From positions 1 through 64,000 of the forward strand of contig JABANP010000127.1 of NCBI GenBank assembly GCA_013115135.1: a stretch of 64,000 bases of DNA, given 5' to 3'. The notes below the pieces were generated by a model that saw nothing but the letters and a program-made list of their open reading frames with translations, ran no database searches and was not told where the DNA came from. This DNA comes from Perkinsus olseni (Eukaryota; Perkinsozoa; Perkinsida; Perkinsidae). A program made the position numbers and the translations under genes. Shown piece by piece: positions 1-11,845 of the stretch (the stretch's first letter is position 1; each line of letters opens with the position of its first letter).

Positions 1-267
1 GTGCCCATCACGAAGAATGTCAGCACATGCGTTTCTATCCCACTTGAAATCTTGCGTTTTCCTAACGCGGGTATGGCGCGATGCGTGCTGGCATCCGGGT
101 AAGGTGACACTACGTTTTTGGAACTCTGAATCGATTTCGGAGTTGATTTGAATCCGTGGGGAGTACGCGGGAAAACTACACTCTGGGTCGTAGTTATCCG
201 GGGGTACTGGAAGGGGTCTCGCGGGTGGCTGTGGTTGTGGTTGAGTCCATTCCCTTTTAGTTCCGTC

Positions 268-1404
268 ATGAGCTCCGATGAGCCGCACGGTCCGAAAACA
301 ATAGAGTTCTGTCCCTCGTCGGATGAGGACGATGATGATCCAATGGCCGACACCCCACCAGAGGACGAAGAGGACCCTCTTCGAGCTCAGTGGATGAAAG
401 CAGTTGACACTGCGAAGCATGGGATGCGAACAGAGCGCATGGGTAGTAATGGTGGGTGGCAGGGCAGCGTCGTCATTCCGTAGTTGGCCGACGGCTCCGC
501 CGAGGGAAGTTCGGTAGAGCTAGTGCCTGCTGGCGATACCTCTAGTTCAATTCTTCGAAGCTCTGGAGTATCTTGACACTCCATGGGGGTCGAGCGGGTT
601 TGTGTGCTGCGGTCATCTCTGATCGTCTGTGGTTGTGGACGGAACAAAGAGGACTGGCGTATTGTCACGAGTAACTCGGGAGACTACAACGTACACATGC
701 GGAATTCGTGACGAGTTTCGCATGGAGTGGTAGACGAGTACCTTAATTGATCAGTGCTGTCAACTGTTATTATCTGCTGGAACACCTGAGACGTTCCCTC
801 AACAGTGTCTGTTGCAGGCCTAGGTTGTACCGTAGAGATGATCAGAGAGATGCGCAAAGATGCCAATATGCGAGCGAAACTTCGGGCGAAGCTCACAGGT
901 AGGGCTATGTGACTGTTGGATGGCCTCGAACCATGTTATAGTCAGCGCGCAGGATTGAAGGCTCGCACTCTTCTCTGTACCTCGGGAGCGCAGATTCCGG
1001 CATTAGGCGGTAAATTTCGCATTTGCGCATTAGATCTTTCTTCGGCTCGTTTTTGACGAGTATCTTCGGCCAAGTCGCGCGAAACTCGCTAGAGACTTGG
1101 GCAGGTAAACGACGGAACGATGATGATGATGAGGATGATGCGGTGGAGGCTTCCAGAGCAGAGAGCGATGATAGTGATGATGACGGGCGGGCTGCTATTG
1201 GCAGAAAACAGTCTAAGGTACTACCAGTCGATACTGGAATGGCCGCGGAGACGCTGCTCTGAGGTACCTGCTGGGCAAACCACTCCAAGTACTGAGTCGA
1301 TCGACAATCTAGCGGGCCTTACAAAAAGTCAGAAAAAGCGTCTCAAGAAGAAGCAAAAACTGCAGCGAAATACTGAGGCTTTGAACCGCTTGAAAAATGG
1401 ATGA
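268..1404 (+). CDS. Acidic, lysine-rich protein, multi-exon, unidentified
   Basis: The start is the ATG at 268, and the first exon is strongly acidic with repeated D/E runs. A plausible intron begins at 443 and ends at 483. The 3' part is clearer: an acidic, serine-rich exon ends at 1217, a 46-nt GT-AG intron (1218-1263) removes an in-frame stop, and the last exon ends with a lysine-rich segment (LTKSQKKRLKKKQK) and a stop at 1404. Acidic clusters followed by a basic tail are typical of nucleolar or RNA-associated proteins, but I recognise no family. Exons between about 545 and 1020 could not be joined, so this may be one gene or two. The next gene starts only 82 bp downstream on the same strand. 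Confidence 0.4.
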
Positions 1405-1486
1405 CCCTAGTTTCCAACGTAACTTTGTATTCTCGAGTTGGATCACTGTCATAGACACCGTGAAGGATGTGATCCCATTTCTCCGG

Positions 1487-3158
1487 ATGACTAGCAGGCC
1501 CCCCTACAGTATACCGAGTAACGGTAGATACTACATCAACCGTAATCTGCCGGAACTGGTTACCGACTCGGACCTCTCGAACGCTCTCAAAGCCTTGCTG
1601 GGTACGCTCCGTGCCAACGCTTCCGATCCGGGGTCGATCTATGTCGGGTCTCTCGGCTGCCTTCTAACGGAGCTGGCCCTTGAACACTACGGACTGCATG
1701 AGTTCGCTGCTCGTGACTGGCGAGCCATTATTCGCCATTCTCGAGCGCCGCAGCTGAGCTCTCATCGTGTTACGTTGCTTGAGGGCCCTGGTGTGGCTCA
1801 TCGCGCCTTGCTGGTCGTAGCCGGAGACCACGGCGCACCTCTCCGAGAGCTGCTAGACTTTTCTCGAACGGTCCACGAGTTGCCGCTGTCGGAATGTGAA
1901 GTGTTATATGGCCGGGCTGGCTACCTGAGTGCCTTGCTGTGGATAACAGACTTCGCTCAACTATCCGAGACGAGCAGAGCTGATATGAGCAGGGTCTGTC
2001 GGGGTGTTGTGCGAGATATAGTAGATGATGCACATTGGCGAGGGGACCATTACCACTGGGAGTGGCACGATAGACCCTACTTAGGAGCAGCTCATGGCAC
2101 CGCAGGTGGGGTGGGGCGGGCTGTCGCGGCCCTGGTCGAGGTCTTCCGATGGCAGGTATAGTATACACAGTATGCCAGTACATAAGGCACTTCGACCCAG
2201 AGGATGGTCCTCAGCTGCTGCAGAGGCTCATAGCGACTGTTAGCTGGGTGTTGGCCGACTGTAGATGCAGCAATGGGAACATCGAGTCGAGCGTTGGGAG
2301 CCGTTCGGGAGGTAGTAGCCATCCTGTGCTCGAATCCTTCGAGGCCTCGAGGCGGACTTCAACAATGATCAGACATTCGCCGCGTCACCCGCTCCATTTC
2401 GACTCGTAACGAGGATACGTTTTTCGCTGACATAGCAACTATCAATGAAGTCCGCCTAATTTGTCTCTTACCCTCCACAGGAAAGCTTGTCCATTGGTGT
2501 CACGGCGCGACGGGGTGGATTCCAGCCCTCATCCAGTTGAGCGCTGCTATAGCTCAGTTGAAGCCTAGGGACCATGAGATTCTCCTCTCTCGGATCAGGG
2601 AGGTCCTATGCAGCCTAGGGGAGGTACAGCCTACTCTCCCCCCACCCCTGCAGCCAGCAGCAGCTCTGGTGCATAGGTTGTGTACGAGCGTGGTCTCCTT
2701 GCGGAGAAGGGAGCCGGGCTGTGCCATGGCGTTGGAGGGAGTACCATGGCATTGGTTGCGCTCTACTCTTACACAGGTAGTAAATCATGGCTGGGTCAAC
2801 ACTGCTTCTCCTTCGGGAAGCTCCTATTACCCAAAGTAGATATTATCCGACGAGAGGAGCTCCCTAGCACTAGGCGTCGGGTAGCTCTACGCCATACTGG
2901 CGGTGTGATTACCCGCAAGGGCCCCGGCTTGCCGCTCGTCTGCTCGATGCTCATCACTTAGGTGATGGGACGTGGCTCCGTAAGGCCAGGCAGTTCGCTC
3001 TCTTCGCTGGGCGGTACGGACAGTGGCTAAGCGAGTCCTTCGCTGACCGGCCCTACTCCCTCTATGAGGGTTTGGCAGGCGCTGTTGCAGCCATTGAGGC
3101 TACACTAGCTGCCACCCGGGGCCAGGATAATGTTACTCGAATGTTCCCAGGATTTTAG
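1487..3158 (+). CDS. LANCL: LanC-like protein (LANCL family)
   Basis: Eukaryotic LanC-like proteins are (alpha/alpha) barrel zinc proteins that bind glutathione and are linked to detoxifying dehydroamino acids. Five exons (1487-2105, 2171-2311, 2481-2623, 2677-2776, 2962-3158) join in phase to 399 codons, the length of human LANCL1. Visible signatures are VLYGRAGYL, GAAHGTA, VHWCHGATG (zinc Cys), GLCHGVGG (zinc Cys-His) and the C-terminal PYSLYEGLAG. Introns are 65, 169, 53 and 185 nt. An earlier in-frame ATG at 1397 overlaps the upstream gene, so 1487 is preferred. Intron 1 could instead be 2156-2178 (23 nt), because the frame stays open to 2155; the 65-nt version matches family length without a gap. 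The next gene begins 124 bp downstream. Confidence 0.93.
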
Positions 3159-3282
3159 CTATGATGATGTCTTCCACAATGTGATCGATTCTCTCATGTT
3201 TGCCTCAGACTTGACTTGGCTGGGCGGTCTCTCGCTTGACAGGTCGTTTTCAGTACACTTTATTATCACCACTGTAATTATT

Positions 3283-5887
3283 ATGCGATTGTATCCTCAA
3301 CAACTCTTCTTCCACGGTGCGGGCTCCAAGCCGGAATACGTCTTCACGGTTGACTTCTGGCATCGGCCCGCACCAGCCAAGAGCAATGAAGCTAAACCCG
3401 GTACTGTTGCCTTGCCGGTGGTGGCTGAGGGGCGAGTGGTAGTGACCTTAGGTGAGATCTCGAGTGACGATGATAGCGAAGATGAAGTTATCTGTGCCAC
3501 TGGTGGTGCGGACACCGTCGTTCGGTTATGGAAGGTCGTGAAAGGCAGTCCGGCCCAGGCCTCACCAGCCAATACCAACACGCAAGCATCTCCCGATGGC
3601 AGCAGCAGCAGCAGTCCAGTAGAGAAGGATGGTATCGACACTCCGATGGCAGTGATGGCCCGAGATCCCCACTTAGTGTCAGCACTCGTTATTGGTTTAT
3701 GAAGATGACTCTAGTGTGTCTTTAGGATGCACAAGGAGCTTATCGGGAGCCACTCACATGGCTGCGTTACGTGCGTGAGGTTCGCCCCTCCCGTTGCTGG
3801 AGGTGAGTAGCCCTTCATTGCAGGGTTGGCCACTCTATCCTCCTCAGAGCCACCGGTGCTGGCCTCTGCTGGAGATGATGGCCAAGTTGTCTTCTGGGTC
3901 TACAGTGAGTCCCCTTTGACGGGCGAGATGCAGTGGACGGCCCAGCCCAGGGCCCTCAACTGCCTTGATGAGGTACGAGGCGCTGCTGCCATCCCGCCAC
4001 CATCCCCACCTCCGCGGCTAGGTGTCGGGCATAGCATGGTCCCCTAGCGGACGGCAGTTGGCAGTATGTCTCCACAGGGAACTTTGCGTGGTGTGGGACG
4101 TGGCCACGGCCAAGCAGATACAGCGGCTCGATGGTCACACCTCGAGGTAGTCCGGTGGCTGGTGGCGGGGTATTGGTAGTAGTAGTGGTGTTCAGAGTGC
4201 TTGGAGTTGCATGGGACCCTAGGGACCGATATATTTGCACCACCAGCGCTGACCGCACTTGTCGAGTTTGGGCTCGGAACAAGAGGAAAAGCTTCTACCC
4301 GAAGGCGGTGATCCGTACGTACGATGCCAAAGTGATGGCCGAGGAGAACGAGGCCCTGACTGACGAGGCTCTGGGGCCGGGAGCGGAGGACTCTGTGCCG
4401 GCCTCCATAGCGGAGCGGACAGTCCGCGAGAAGATCTTTATTAACGACAGCCACTACGCTCACGACGCCACCGCCCACTTCTTCCGGTAATGCCCTCTTT
4501 GATGATCGCGGTCATTGTGAGTGTTGTCTCGCCGTTTCTCAGTCGTCCCAGCTTCTCCCCAGACGGTCGGCTGCTGCTGGTGCCGGGCTGCCTGACACCG
4601 CATGGTGACTACGGTTGCCTGGTCCTCGCTAGGGGCGATGGCTTCTCCAATCCGGCAGCAATAATCAACTCCGGATCTGTCTCCCCCACAGTGTGCTCGA
4701 GGTCGCTCACAACACCACCGCCACCCTCCGGGACCGCCAGCGCCTTTGTTGCAGGTTTTTCCCCTCCCCCATCGGATCGCCTGGCCACCCCTCTCACTAC
4801 GTATTCACAGTGGGCACTGCGGCGGCCCAGCTAGTCTTGTATGATACTTCTGTCTTCACTAAGGGAGGTGAGAGCTCGCTGAAGGGCACCCGCGTTAAGG
4901 ACGTGTCCTCCAGGCCGGAGACTGCCGAGAGCTGCTGGCTCTGACCTCCACTGTACAAGTATAGTAGACCTAGCCTTTGATGGCACTGGCAAGGTACACC
5001 AGTAGTGGTTCCCACCGTCCTTGATGGAAGAGCCGCGTCGTAGTTCCTTGCGGTGGCCGGCAGCGACGGCTACGTCACGCTGTGTTCCCTTGACGATACG
5101 GACCTAGGAGGGTCTCCTTGCGTGCCCGAGGTCAGTGGCCTGTGGTCCAGCGACTACTACTGTCTCTACTGCAGGTAGCAGAGGAGAAAGCACTCGGGAC
5201 AACGCCATTGGAGGCACCACTAATTAATACTGATAGAGCAACAGAATGCACTACTGCCGAGCCAATACCGTCCGCCGCAGCCAAGAGGAGACCGCGGGCC
5301 CTTGAAGCCATCTCGACAGGAGATCACCCAGCGGTAGGTAGCACCCCTCAGCCGCTTCGTGCTATCTTGTATCTCATGGAAGATACCCGCCCAGAAGGTC
5401 CAGTCTCCGGTCATACAGACAGTCTTCGCCGCCGCAGCGGACTTCGTCCGAGCCGAGGCCCCCAATTTCGTCGGCCCGCCATCCCGTGGTCCCGAGGATA
5501 ACTTCACCTCTTCGATCTGCTCCCCAGCGAAGCGGCCCTTGACGTCTACGCCGACGGAGCCTCCGGCACCGAAGGCGTCTGGTGTAACGAAGAAGTGCCG
5601 GCGCAAGATCACGCCGACGCTCGTGAAGACCCCTGCTAGAGTGAGTGGGGTACATGGGACTTCCGCGGATGGGCCCATGGCTTTAGGTTGTGGATGCACG
5701 CCCGGAGGCCGAGGAGAAGTCGCCTGTGCTTGAGCTCGTGCGCATCGATCTCGAGCCGTCGACCAAGGAGGCTCTGCAACAGCTCAGGGACAGCTTGCCC
5801 AAGGTGATGGCTGCGGTAGGAGCGTGGGGTGTTCGAATGTCCTCTCAGGTGCCCGGGATTGGTCCTGAGGGAGGCGGTCTGCAATGA
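3283..5887 (+). CDS. CHAF1B: Chromatin assembly factor 1 subunit B (p60) WD-repeat protein
   Basis: CAF-1 p60 deposits histones H3-H4 on newly replicated DNA. The product is a WD-repeat propeller with a disordered C-tail. Recognisable blocks in order are EYVFTVDFWHR, a repeat ending VRLWKVV, LASAGDDGQVVFW, SGIAWSPSGRQLAV, GVAWDPRDRYICTTSADRT, the family-specific HFFRRPSFSPDGRLLLVPG, YVFTVGTAAAQLVLYDT and FLAVAGSDGYVTL. The tail carries RRKITPTLVKTPAR, like the C-terminal region of animal p60. Introns I could phase are 3678-3725, 3803-3823, 3973-4021, 4147-4195, 4487-4542, 4691-4740, 4994-5043, 5131-5174, 5334-5382 and 5641-5686. The one between about 4868 and 4964 has two possible donors. Most are 44-56 nt; one is only 21 nt. 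The extreme C-terminus (after 5803) is uncertain. Confidence 0.9.
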
Positions 5888-5991
5888 TTGTTTCGTTGAA
5901 ATCGAGCAACTGCATGGACGAGCGGTGTTGTGTTATTCTCTTCTGGTGATCCTTGTCGAGCAGGATGGACCTCACCTGAACAGCTCATGGC

Positions 5992-8441
5992 ATGGCAGCG
6001 TCATCATCCTCATCCTCGTCGTCCACCGAAGCGAGAGGCCGCTCGTCGTCGATATTCGAGTCGATGCTGGCGTCGATGGAAGAGAGCATGCGGGAGGTCA
6101 ATACGATGAGGGAGGACCTCCAGACAGGCCTCGTGAGGGCCTCCCCTATCCTACTCCTCTCCACAGTGGTGACCGCTCCTCAGGCACTGCCCGGGGTAGC
6201 TCGCCGTATCTCGGAAGAGTTTGATGAGGCGGTGGCCCTCAGCCAGACTGAGGGCCACATGGATACTGCCCTTAGGGTAGGGTCAACCTAGGATAGGCCC
6301 ACAGGTAGAGAGGAGGCCTTGTAGGCACATCCCGGGCAAGGGTGGATTCCCCGCAGAGCCAGGCCAGGGCACTCCGTCTCATAACGTAAGCAGCATGGAC
6401 CTGTGCCCAACCCTGGGTAGTTGACCTGCCTTCAGCCGCCTCATCCCGTCACTCTGACGCTGCAGAAGTCGTCACCGCGGAGGGAGGAGGCAGGTGAGGG
6501 CCACCGCCCGCTGGGCCAGCCGCTGCGTTTTGGAGATCTCTGGTGTCTGGCTCAGGGGACAAAGCAGGCATGCCTTGGCGAGGGGAGTCGGCTCCTCCGG
6601 TCAGTGAAGGGGCCTGCCGACGAGGACAGCGACTTCACAGCCACTTTCAACATGCTCCAGGAGGAGCTCCAGGGTCTCAGGGTGGGTACTGTGGTATGAC
6701 TGAACACCATGCTCCCCTTAGGAGACGATGAGGGTTTACCGGCAGAAGTCCCCTCCGATCGGACATGAGGTCACCAGGCTGCCGTCGAGGAGCGAATCCT
6801 CTTCGAATAGAGCTGTGGTGGAGAGCATCGCGCTGAGCGCCGAGCCGGAAGAGGCTCGCGTAGATCAGCATCGGTCTAGCTCCTCTCATGAGGACACCAC
6901 CGTGGCTGCAGCCTCGTCGGCCGAGGGTACTGCGGTCTCTGCGTCGGACCATCCCCTCGGTAGCAGCAGCTCGTCGTCGTCGTCACCAGCACCACCGCCA
7001 CCATCAGTGGACATTCTTCACGATGGAATGGTCGGTGACGCTTCCTTTGCCTCGACGGCCGACTCTTCCCCTCCCTCGACAGCTTCGACCTCACTCGCCA
7101 ACTCCGCGGTTCGCCTAAGATTCGGCTCCTTGGATAGTATACCCGAGTCCGCGGCAGCCGCAGTGCCGGGTACGACTGAAGTAGAGGTTGAGGAGGAGTA
7201 CGAAGAGGACTTCGAGGAAATGTCCCGAAGTCGTCCGGACAGCCCCGTGTCCAAGCCAGTGGTGCCGAGCACGTCTGCCGCACTCGATGAGGTCCCCGAG
7301 GACGTGATGCCGTTGGAGGAGGACCTACTAGGCTTGGAGGTGCCGCAGCATGATATTGTCACGGGGGAGGGCGGCCAGGGGAGCAGTACGCTGGACGCGA
7401 TGGTGGAAGGGTCGGAAGCCGTGAAGGGAGGTATCCTGCCATCGCCTCTCAATAGGGCTGCAATTCCGACTGTTGCCCCGTCCTCTCATACTCGTCAGTT
7501 GGTTGAATGGTCTGCAGTTGCGGCAACCTACCATGTAGCTAGTCCAAAGGCTGCTGCTCGGGTCCATCACGCCACGGCCGCTCGTACTCACGATGTACTC
7601 TCAGCATCATCGTCTCCTTCCGAGAGCCTGCTGCCACCCCGAGGGCACAGCATTGGTGAGCAGAAAACAGGCGAACCATCTTTGAGGAGTGTCCTCACAC
7701 GAAGCGCTCAAACCAGTTGATGAAGGCGCATCACCGGACTTCACTGCTCGTGGAAGATCGGGGGAGGACAACCCACGGCAGGAGGGCCGTGAGACCTCTC
7801 CGCTACGGGCCACGGGGGAGAGGGCTGAGGGGAGGGAGGTTCGGCAACGTAGGAAGAGGCCTTCGGCGAGTCCTCGGAAGGAGCATACAGTAGCACCACA
7901 GTACGGCGATATCGAGGGAGTTGAGGTCCTGGCCTCGGCAGGGCGTTCTGTCCTGTCCCCTACTTTATTGAACTATCCGTGTCCACTCTGCCGCAGTGCT
8001 GGTCCGGTGGCCGTCCCCGCTGGCCACTCCTTGGAGGCCGATGCTCGGGACCTGTGGGTCGAGTGTCTGTCACACTTGACCACACGGAAGCGTGATGAGT
8101 CGCCGTTGGCTGAGCTGCTCCGCAAGCACTTCAATTTGAGCCCGATTCTGGGCAGTTCAGGGCAGGTCGCGGCGGAGCTGAGCCATGCTTGCGGGCACTG
8201 GCGGCGAGGGCTCGAGGCTGCTGATGAAGGCGAGTGGACGGCGGCAATAGACGCCTACCGACTAGCCTTGGAGGCTCTCCCTTCACGAGGCGGCTTTGAG
8301 TACATCAGCCATTGGAACGCTGCGCTCCTGTACCATGCTAGCGGCAAGGCACAGGCTAGAGACCGAGAGTTGAGGGAGTGGCGGCGAGTTTGCCGACTCT
8401 CCTTGCCTCGCAACAAGGGCTGCCGTTTGTGCCGTAGGTAG
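5992..8441 (+). CDS. Serine/acidic-rich protein of unknown function
   Basis: The ATG at 5992 opens into a poly-serine stretch and then a helical, coiled-coil-like segment with regular E/M/L spacing. After several short exons that I could not place between about 6277 and 6727, a long exon (6728-7655) encodes low-complexity Ser/Pro/acidic sequence including an EVEVEEEYEEDFEE run. An intron of 31 or 34 nt starting at 7656 leads to the last exon. The C-terminus looks folded: a CPLCRSAG motif, helices with TPR-like spacing (WTAAIDAYRLALEALPS), and CRLCRR at the end. I recognise no family. It starts about 104 bp after the upstream CHAF1B-like gene, on the same strand. Confident that the region is coding; exon boundaries at 6277-6727 are unresolved. 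Confidence 0.6.
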
Positions 8442-8468
8442 GCGCTGCTGTGACGTTGGCCGTATAAT

Positions 8469-8474
8469 AATAAA
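8469..8474 (+). other. AATAAA motif, possible polyadenylation signal
   Basis: An AATAAA hexamer lies 28 bp past the stop codon of the preceding gene, in a short AT-rich patch in otherwise GC-balanced DNA. Position fits a polyadenylation signal, but protists vary in using this motif. Confidence 0.3.
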
Positions 8475-8554
8475 ATTAATTTACATGTAACTTGACGGCG
8501 GTTGTGTTACAGTGGGGCGAAGCGGAGCGGGCTGATGGAAAGTTGCCGGTTTTC

Positions 8555-9331
8555 ATGGGCCGAGAGCATCACTCTCGAGATCGACATCGACGAAGTCGTT
8601 CGAGGTCGCGGGAAAGGCAAGAGGCTGAGCGCTCCGAGCGCCGGTCGCATCGCCGCCATTCTCGATCTCGGTCGAGGGATAGGAGCCCTTCTCGGAAACA
8701 CATGAAGGAAAAGAAAGAGAAGAAGCGAGACAAGAAGCATCACAAGCATAGTAAGAAGACGAAGGAGGCCGACGAACTGCTGGAGATGGAGGCGATGAGA
8801 CAGCTAGTCAAGGAGAACGCCGATGACATGCTGCTGCCGATGGATTTCGGAAGTGTCGTGAGTGACTTTACAGTAGCAGGAGAGAAGGTTGAATGTGTTC
8901 ACTCAGGGTTATGGTGGGGAGCGGGACCCTCGTGATAAGGCTTTCTCGACAGCATTCGGGATGACTGGAATGAGCAGGTGATTCCCGAATGGGCCGAGCG
9001 ATGATGATAGTTGCTCAATCGTCAGCTCGACGACTGGATTCGTGGCGGAGCGACACAAACCGGATACCAAAGTCCGCCCTCCGAAGCGAGGAGACAAGCC
9101 AGGTCAGTTCCCGATGCCCACTTATGCATTTTGTGGACGGCAGATCGACGAGGCCTGTGGCTGCTCGAGGTTTGTCTGTATCTGTTGGACTATTCACTTG
9201 TCTTAGGGCCGCAAGACTGGGTATGCCCGAAGTGCCAGACGATCAATTTCAAACAAGCAACGGAGTGCTTCAAGTGTGGAAGGTTACGAGGCAGCGCCAA
9301 CTCGGGCTTCTTCCAGACACCTAGTGCTTGA
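8555..9331 (+). CDS. RS-rich protein with C-terminal RanBP2-type zinc finger
   Basis: Probable RNA-binding/splicing factor. The N-terminus (about 60 residues) is dense in RS/SR and HRR motifs, followed by a lysine-rich patch. The C-terminus holds one RanBP2-type zinc finger: DWVCPKC, a 10-residue loop with the usual Asn (INF), then CFKCG, giving four Cys ligands. Human ZRANB2 has the same two parts in reverse order. Introns: 8858-8906 (49 nt), a very short one starting at 8978 (21 or 33 nt; both restore frame), and 9103-9206 (104 nt). The start is the first Met after an AG-preceded leader (a TTACAG at about 8510 could be a trans-splice acceptor). The last exon's frame and stop at 9331 are clear. 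Confidence 0.82.
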
Positions 9332-10380
9332 GCAGCGTCCGTTGCTGTTGCGTTCATAGTGGTCATTGACTACAGCCAACGTTATTAGAGTCAAACGAGG
9401 AAAGAAGGATACCGACAGCGCCAACACGCTTACGTGGTGAACAGAAACCCGTAATTGCGAGTCCCCTTGGACGGGGGTGCCGCGTGGGCCCGGGCGTCCG
9501 TTAAGATGCTCTTGCGCGGTTTCTTGATATCTGAAATCCGCTACGCGGCTAATATCATCGCGGAAGCAGTCCAAGACGGTGGTGCACACCATGTTTATGG
9601 ATTGCTCAGGACATCGCAGTGTGGCGACCACACAAGTGGCCCAGCGTTCCTCCTAGCAGTATCTGGTGCGTTGGCCGATCCGGACTGCGAGTGAACTTGA
9701 GGAGCTAGTGTAAGTGTTCTGATCCGAATGGAGATACTTTCTGGTGATTAGCCCACGATGCAACTCGACACCTCATTGTAGACCAATAGAGATCATGGAT
9801 CCAATCAAATTATAAAATGGTCCAACCCTGACTTCGATTCGTCTCATCATATTGCACAATCGTCACCATTTATCAAGGTCAGCGTTTGCGACCGGAAAAT
9901 TAGCCTCTAGCGATCAGCTAGACACCGCGGTTCCGCGACTGGCCAAGCTTGCTAGAGCTCTGAGAAAGCATGAGCAATGAACTCTAATTGACCAACACCA
10001 TCACTCACAACTAACGAGAAACTCGCTACCTCACGAGAATAATAACAAATCAGGCAACAGAAATCTCCTAGTGAAGGAGAAAGCATTTCACCTGGGAATA
10101 CAGAATTGAGCGTCTTCAATCAGTTGGGGAATTCACTATAAAATTGGTAGAAGAAACGTGATACTTAGGGCGAAATACTCTTTCAGAAGTAGGACAGTAC
10201 AATTACTATTATAATACTAATAATAGTCAACCCGTTAATTCACATCATAAATTTGACAACCGCAATTGGAACGATGGCCCTGCTCGCCTACTAATCGACG
10301 AGTCCGCTACATGAGGAAAACACGCTGTAATTGATACGTTCAGAAGGAAGGACCCTGGTGGCTAGTGGAGAATAAGACAA
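9332..10380. other. Intergenic, no gene seen
   Basis: About 1 kb between convergent genes. Frames are short and interrupted on both strands. The part from about 9720 to 10330 is AT-richer than its neighbours. I see no RNA gene or repeat here. Confidence 0.6.
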
Positions 10381-11845
10381 TCACGCACTTGAGGACTTCT
10401 TGCCTCCATCACCGGCAACGGTAACGGGGGTTCGATGTCCCCCTCCGAGGAGGGGCTCCACGATGGCCTCCTCCAAAATAGACTCCTTGTGAGTCAGAGG
10501 AGTGTCTTGCTTCCATACGGTTATCAATACCACACCGATCACCACTATGAACATACCTGAATACGAAAACGTGGGTGATACGTAACATGTTCTGCTGAGG
10601 AAGCTTACCAGTGAGTTTTGCCGGAGTGGGAACAACACCCAGAGCGAAGTAAGCAAGCACCAAGCCCACAATAGAGTTCGATGCTACTATCACATTGACA
10701 ACCGCTGTCGAGGGATAAGCGAGAGCGTTGTTTAAAGCGATGACACCGATGAACTGACCCATGCCGGACATGCACGGCCAGAAGAACCTGTAGAGGGGTA
10801 GAGGAAGTGATGGAACTACTCTCGAGTGAAGAGGCTGTGCTACATGGCCATAACGTCATCCCCATCCTTGATGGCGTATCCCTGCTCGGACCACTGCCAG
10901 ATGCAACACGCGAAGCCCATGATGAACATCATCAACATACGACCAGTAAACCGAGATCTGCAAGATTCATCCAGTCAACAGTTGTAAGATCGTCGCCGAG
11001 ACTTACCCAGAAGCCATGCCTTCGATACAGGTGTAGCGGGTCGCGAGCATGCTAGAGGCGAACGTGAGCATACCCAATACGGCATAGACGAAACCGAGGA
11101 AGTGACCAACAGTCGAGTCGAAGGCGGCCATTATCACCAGACCTGTCAAGAAGGAGATCTACAGACGACGGAGGTTGAACAACTGCACTCACCAGTAAGA
11201 ACGATTACGATGGCCACTGCTTGCATGAAGGTCAGCCTCTCACTGTAGACGAAATGACAGAACACACCGACAACCTGAGGGAAGACACGTAATGGTCGTA
11301 TACTCACGCATAGCAGGTACCATAATGTCTGAAGATGAGACTGCCATGAGGGGACCGGTTGACTGAGGGTCGGTGGCAAATGCTCTCTGCATCATCACTT
11401 GCGACCAACCGATAAATAAACCTGAAATTAGAGCTATCGTCGAAGAAACTCTCCAAGTAACAGTGCTTGCTCACTTCCTGCTAATGTGAGCAACTTCGAG
11501 CGGACGCTGACGGAACTGCCGTCAGCTTTAGAATAAAAGGCACCGCCTGGAAGCTGCTCGTGACGTGTTTTATACAATTCTACATCTCGATCGTTGAAAA
11601 ATATAGTGCCCATAGTGAACCTGACAGACGAGCGAATAGCAGCATGCAGCAACGGCAATTTCATACTTATAATAAATAGCAGCGAGAAAGCCCCAGAAGC
11701 CAGAGCTCAGCCATACCAAGCCGACGACACCCCAGGGACTGGTGCCGGGCTGGGAATTGCAGTAGGATAATAGAAAATTGGCGGAGCCGAACATGATGTT
11801 GGCTATTAGCGACCAGGCGATGCAACCGCTTTTGATGTGTACCAT
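10381..11845 (-). CDS. Multi-pass membrane transporter A (DMT/EamA-like)
   Basis: Polytopic membrane protein of about 370 residues, paralogous to the gene at 13253-14611. Eight exons join in phase: 11845-11667, 11620-11475, 11421-11321, 11274-11193, 11142-11007, 10957-10844, 10787-10609, 10556-10381. Introns are 46-56 nt. Shared landmarks are VVGVFCHFVYSERL in the middle and PSTAVVNVIVASNSI near the C-terminus, with around ten hydrophobic segments. The fold suggests the drug/metabolite transporter superfamily; the substrate cannot be read from sequence. The first three intron positions and phases match the paralog, and exon 3 is 101 nt in both. The cytosolic C-tail (HKESILEEAIVEPLLGGG) differs. 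The ATG at 11845 aligns with the start of the paralog. Confidence 0.85.

Noticed and set aside
387..1288. Minus-strand open frames over the first gene
   Set aside because: They mirror acidic repeats on the plus strand and have no conserved motif or splice support.
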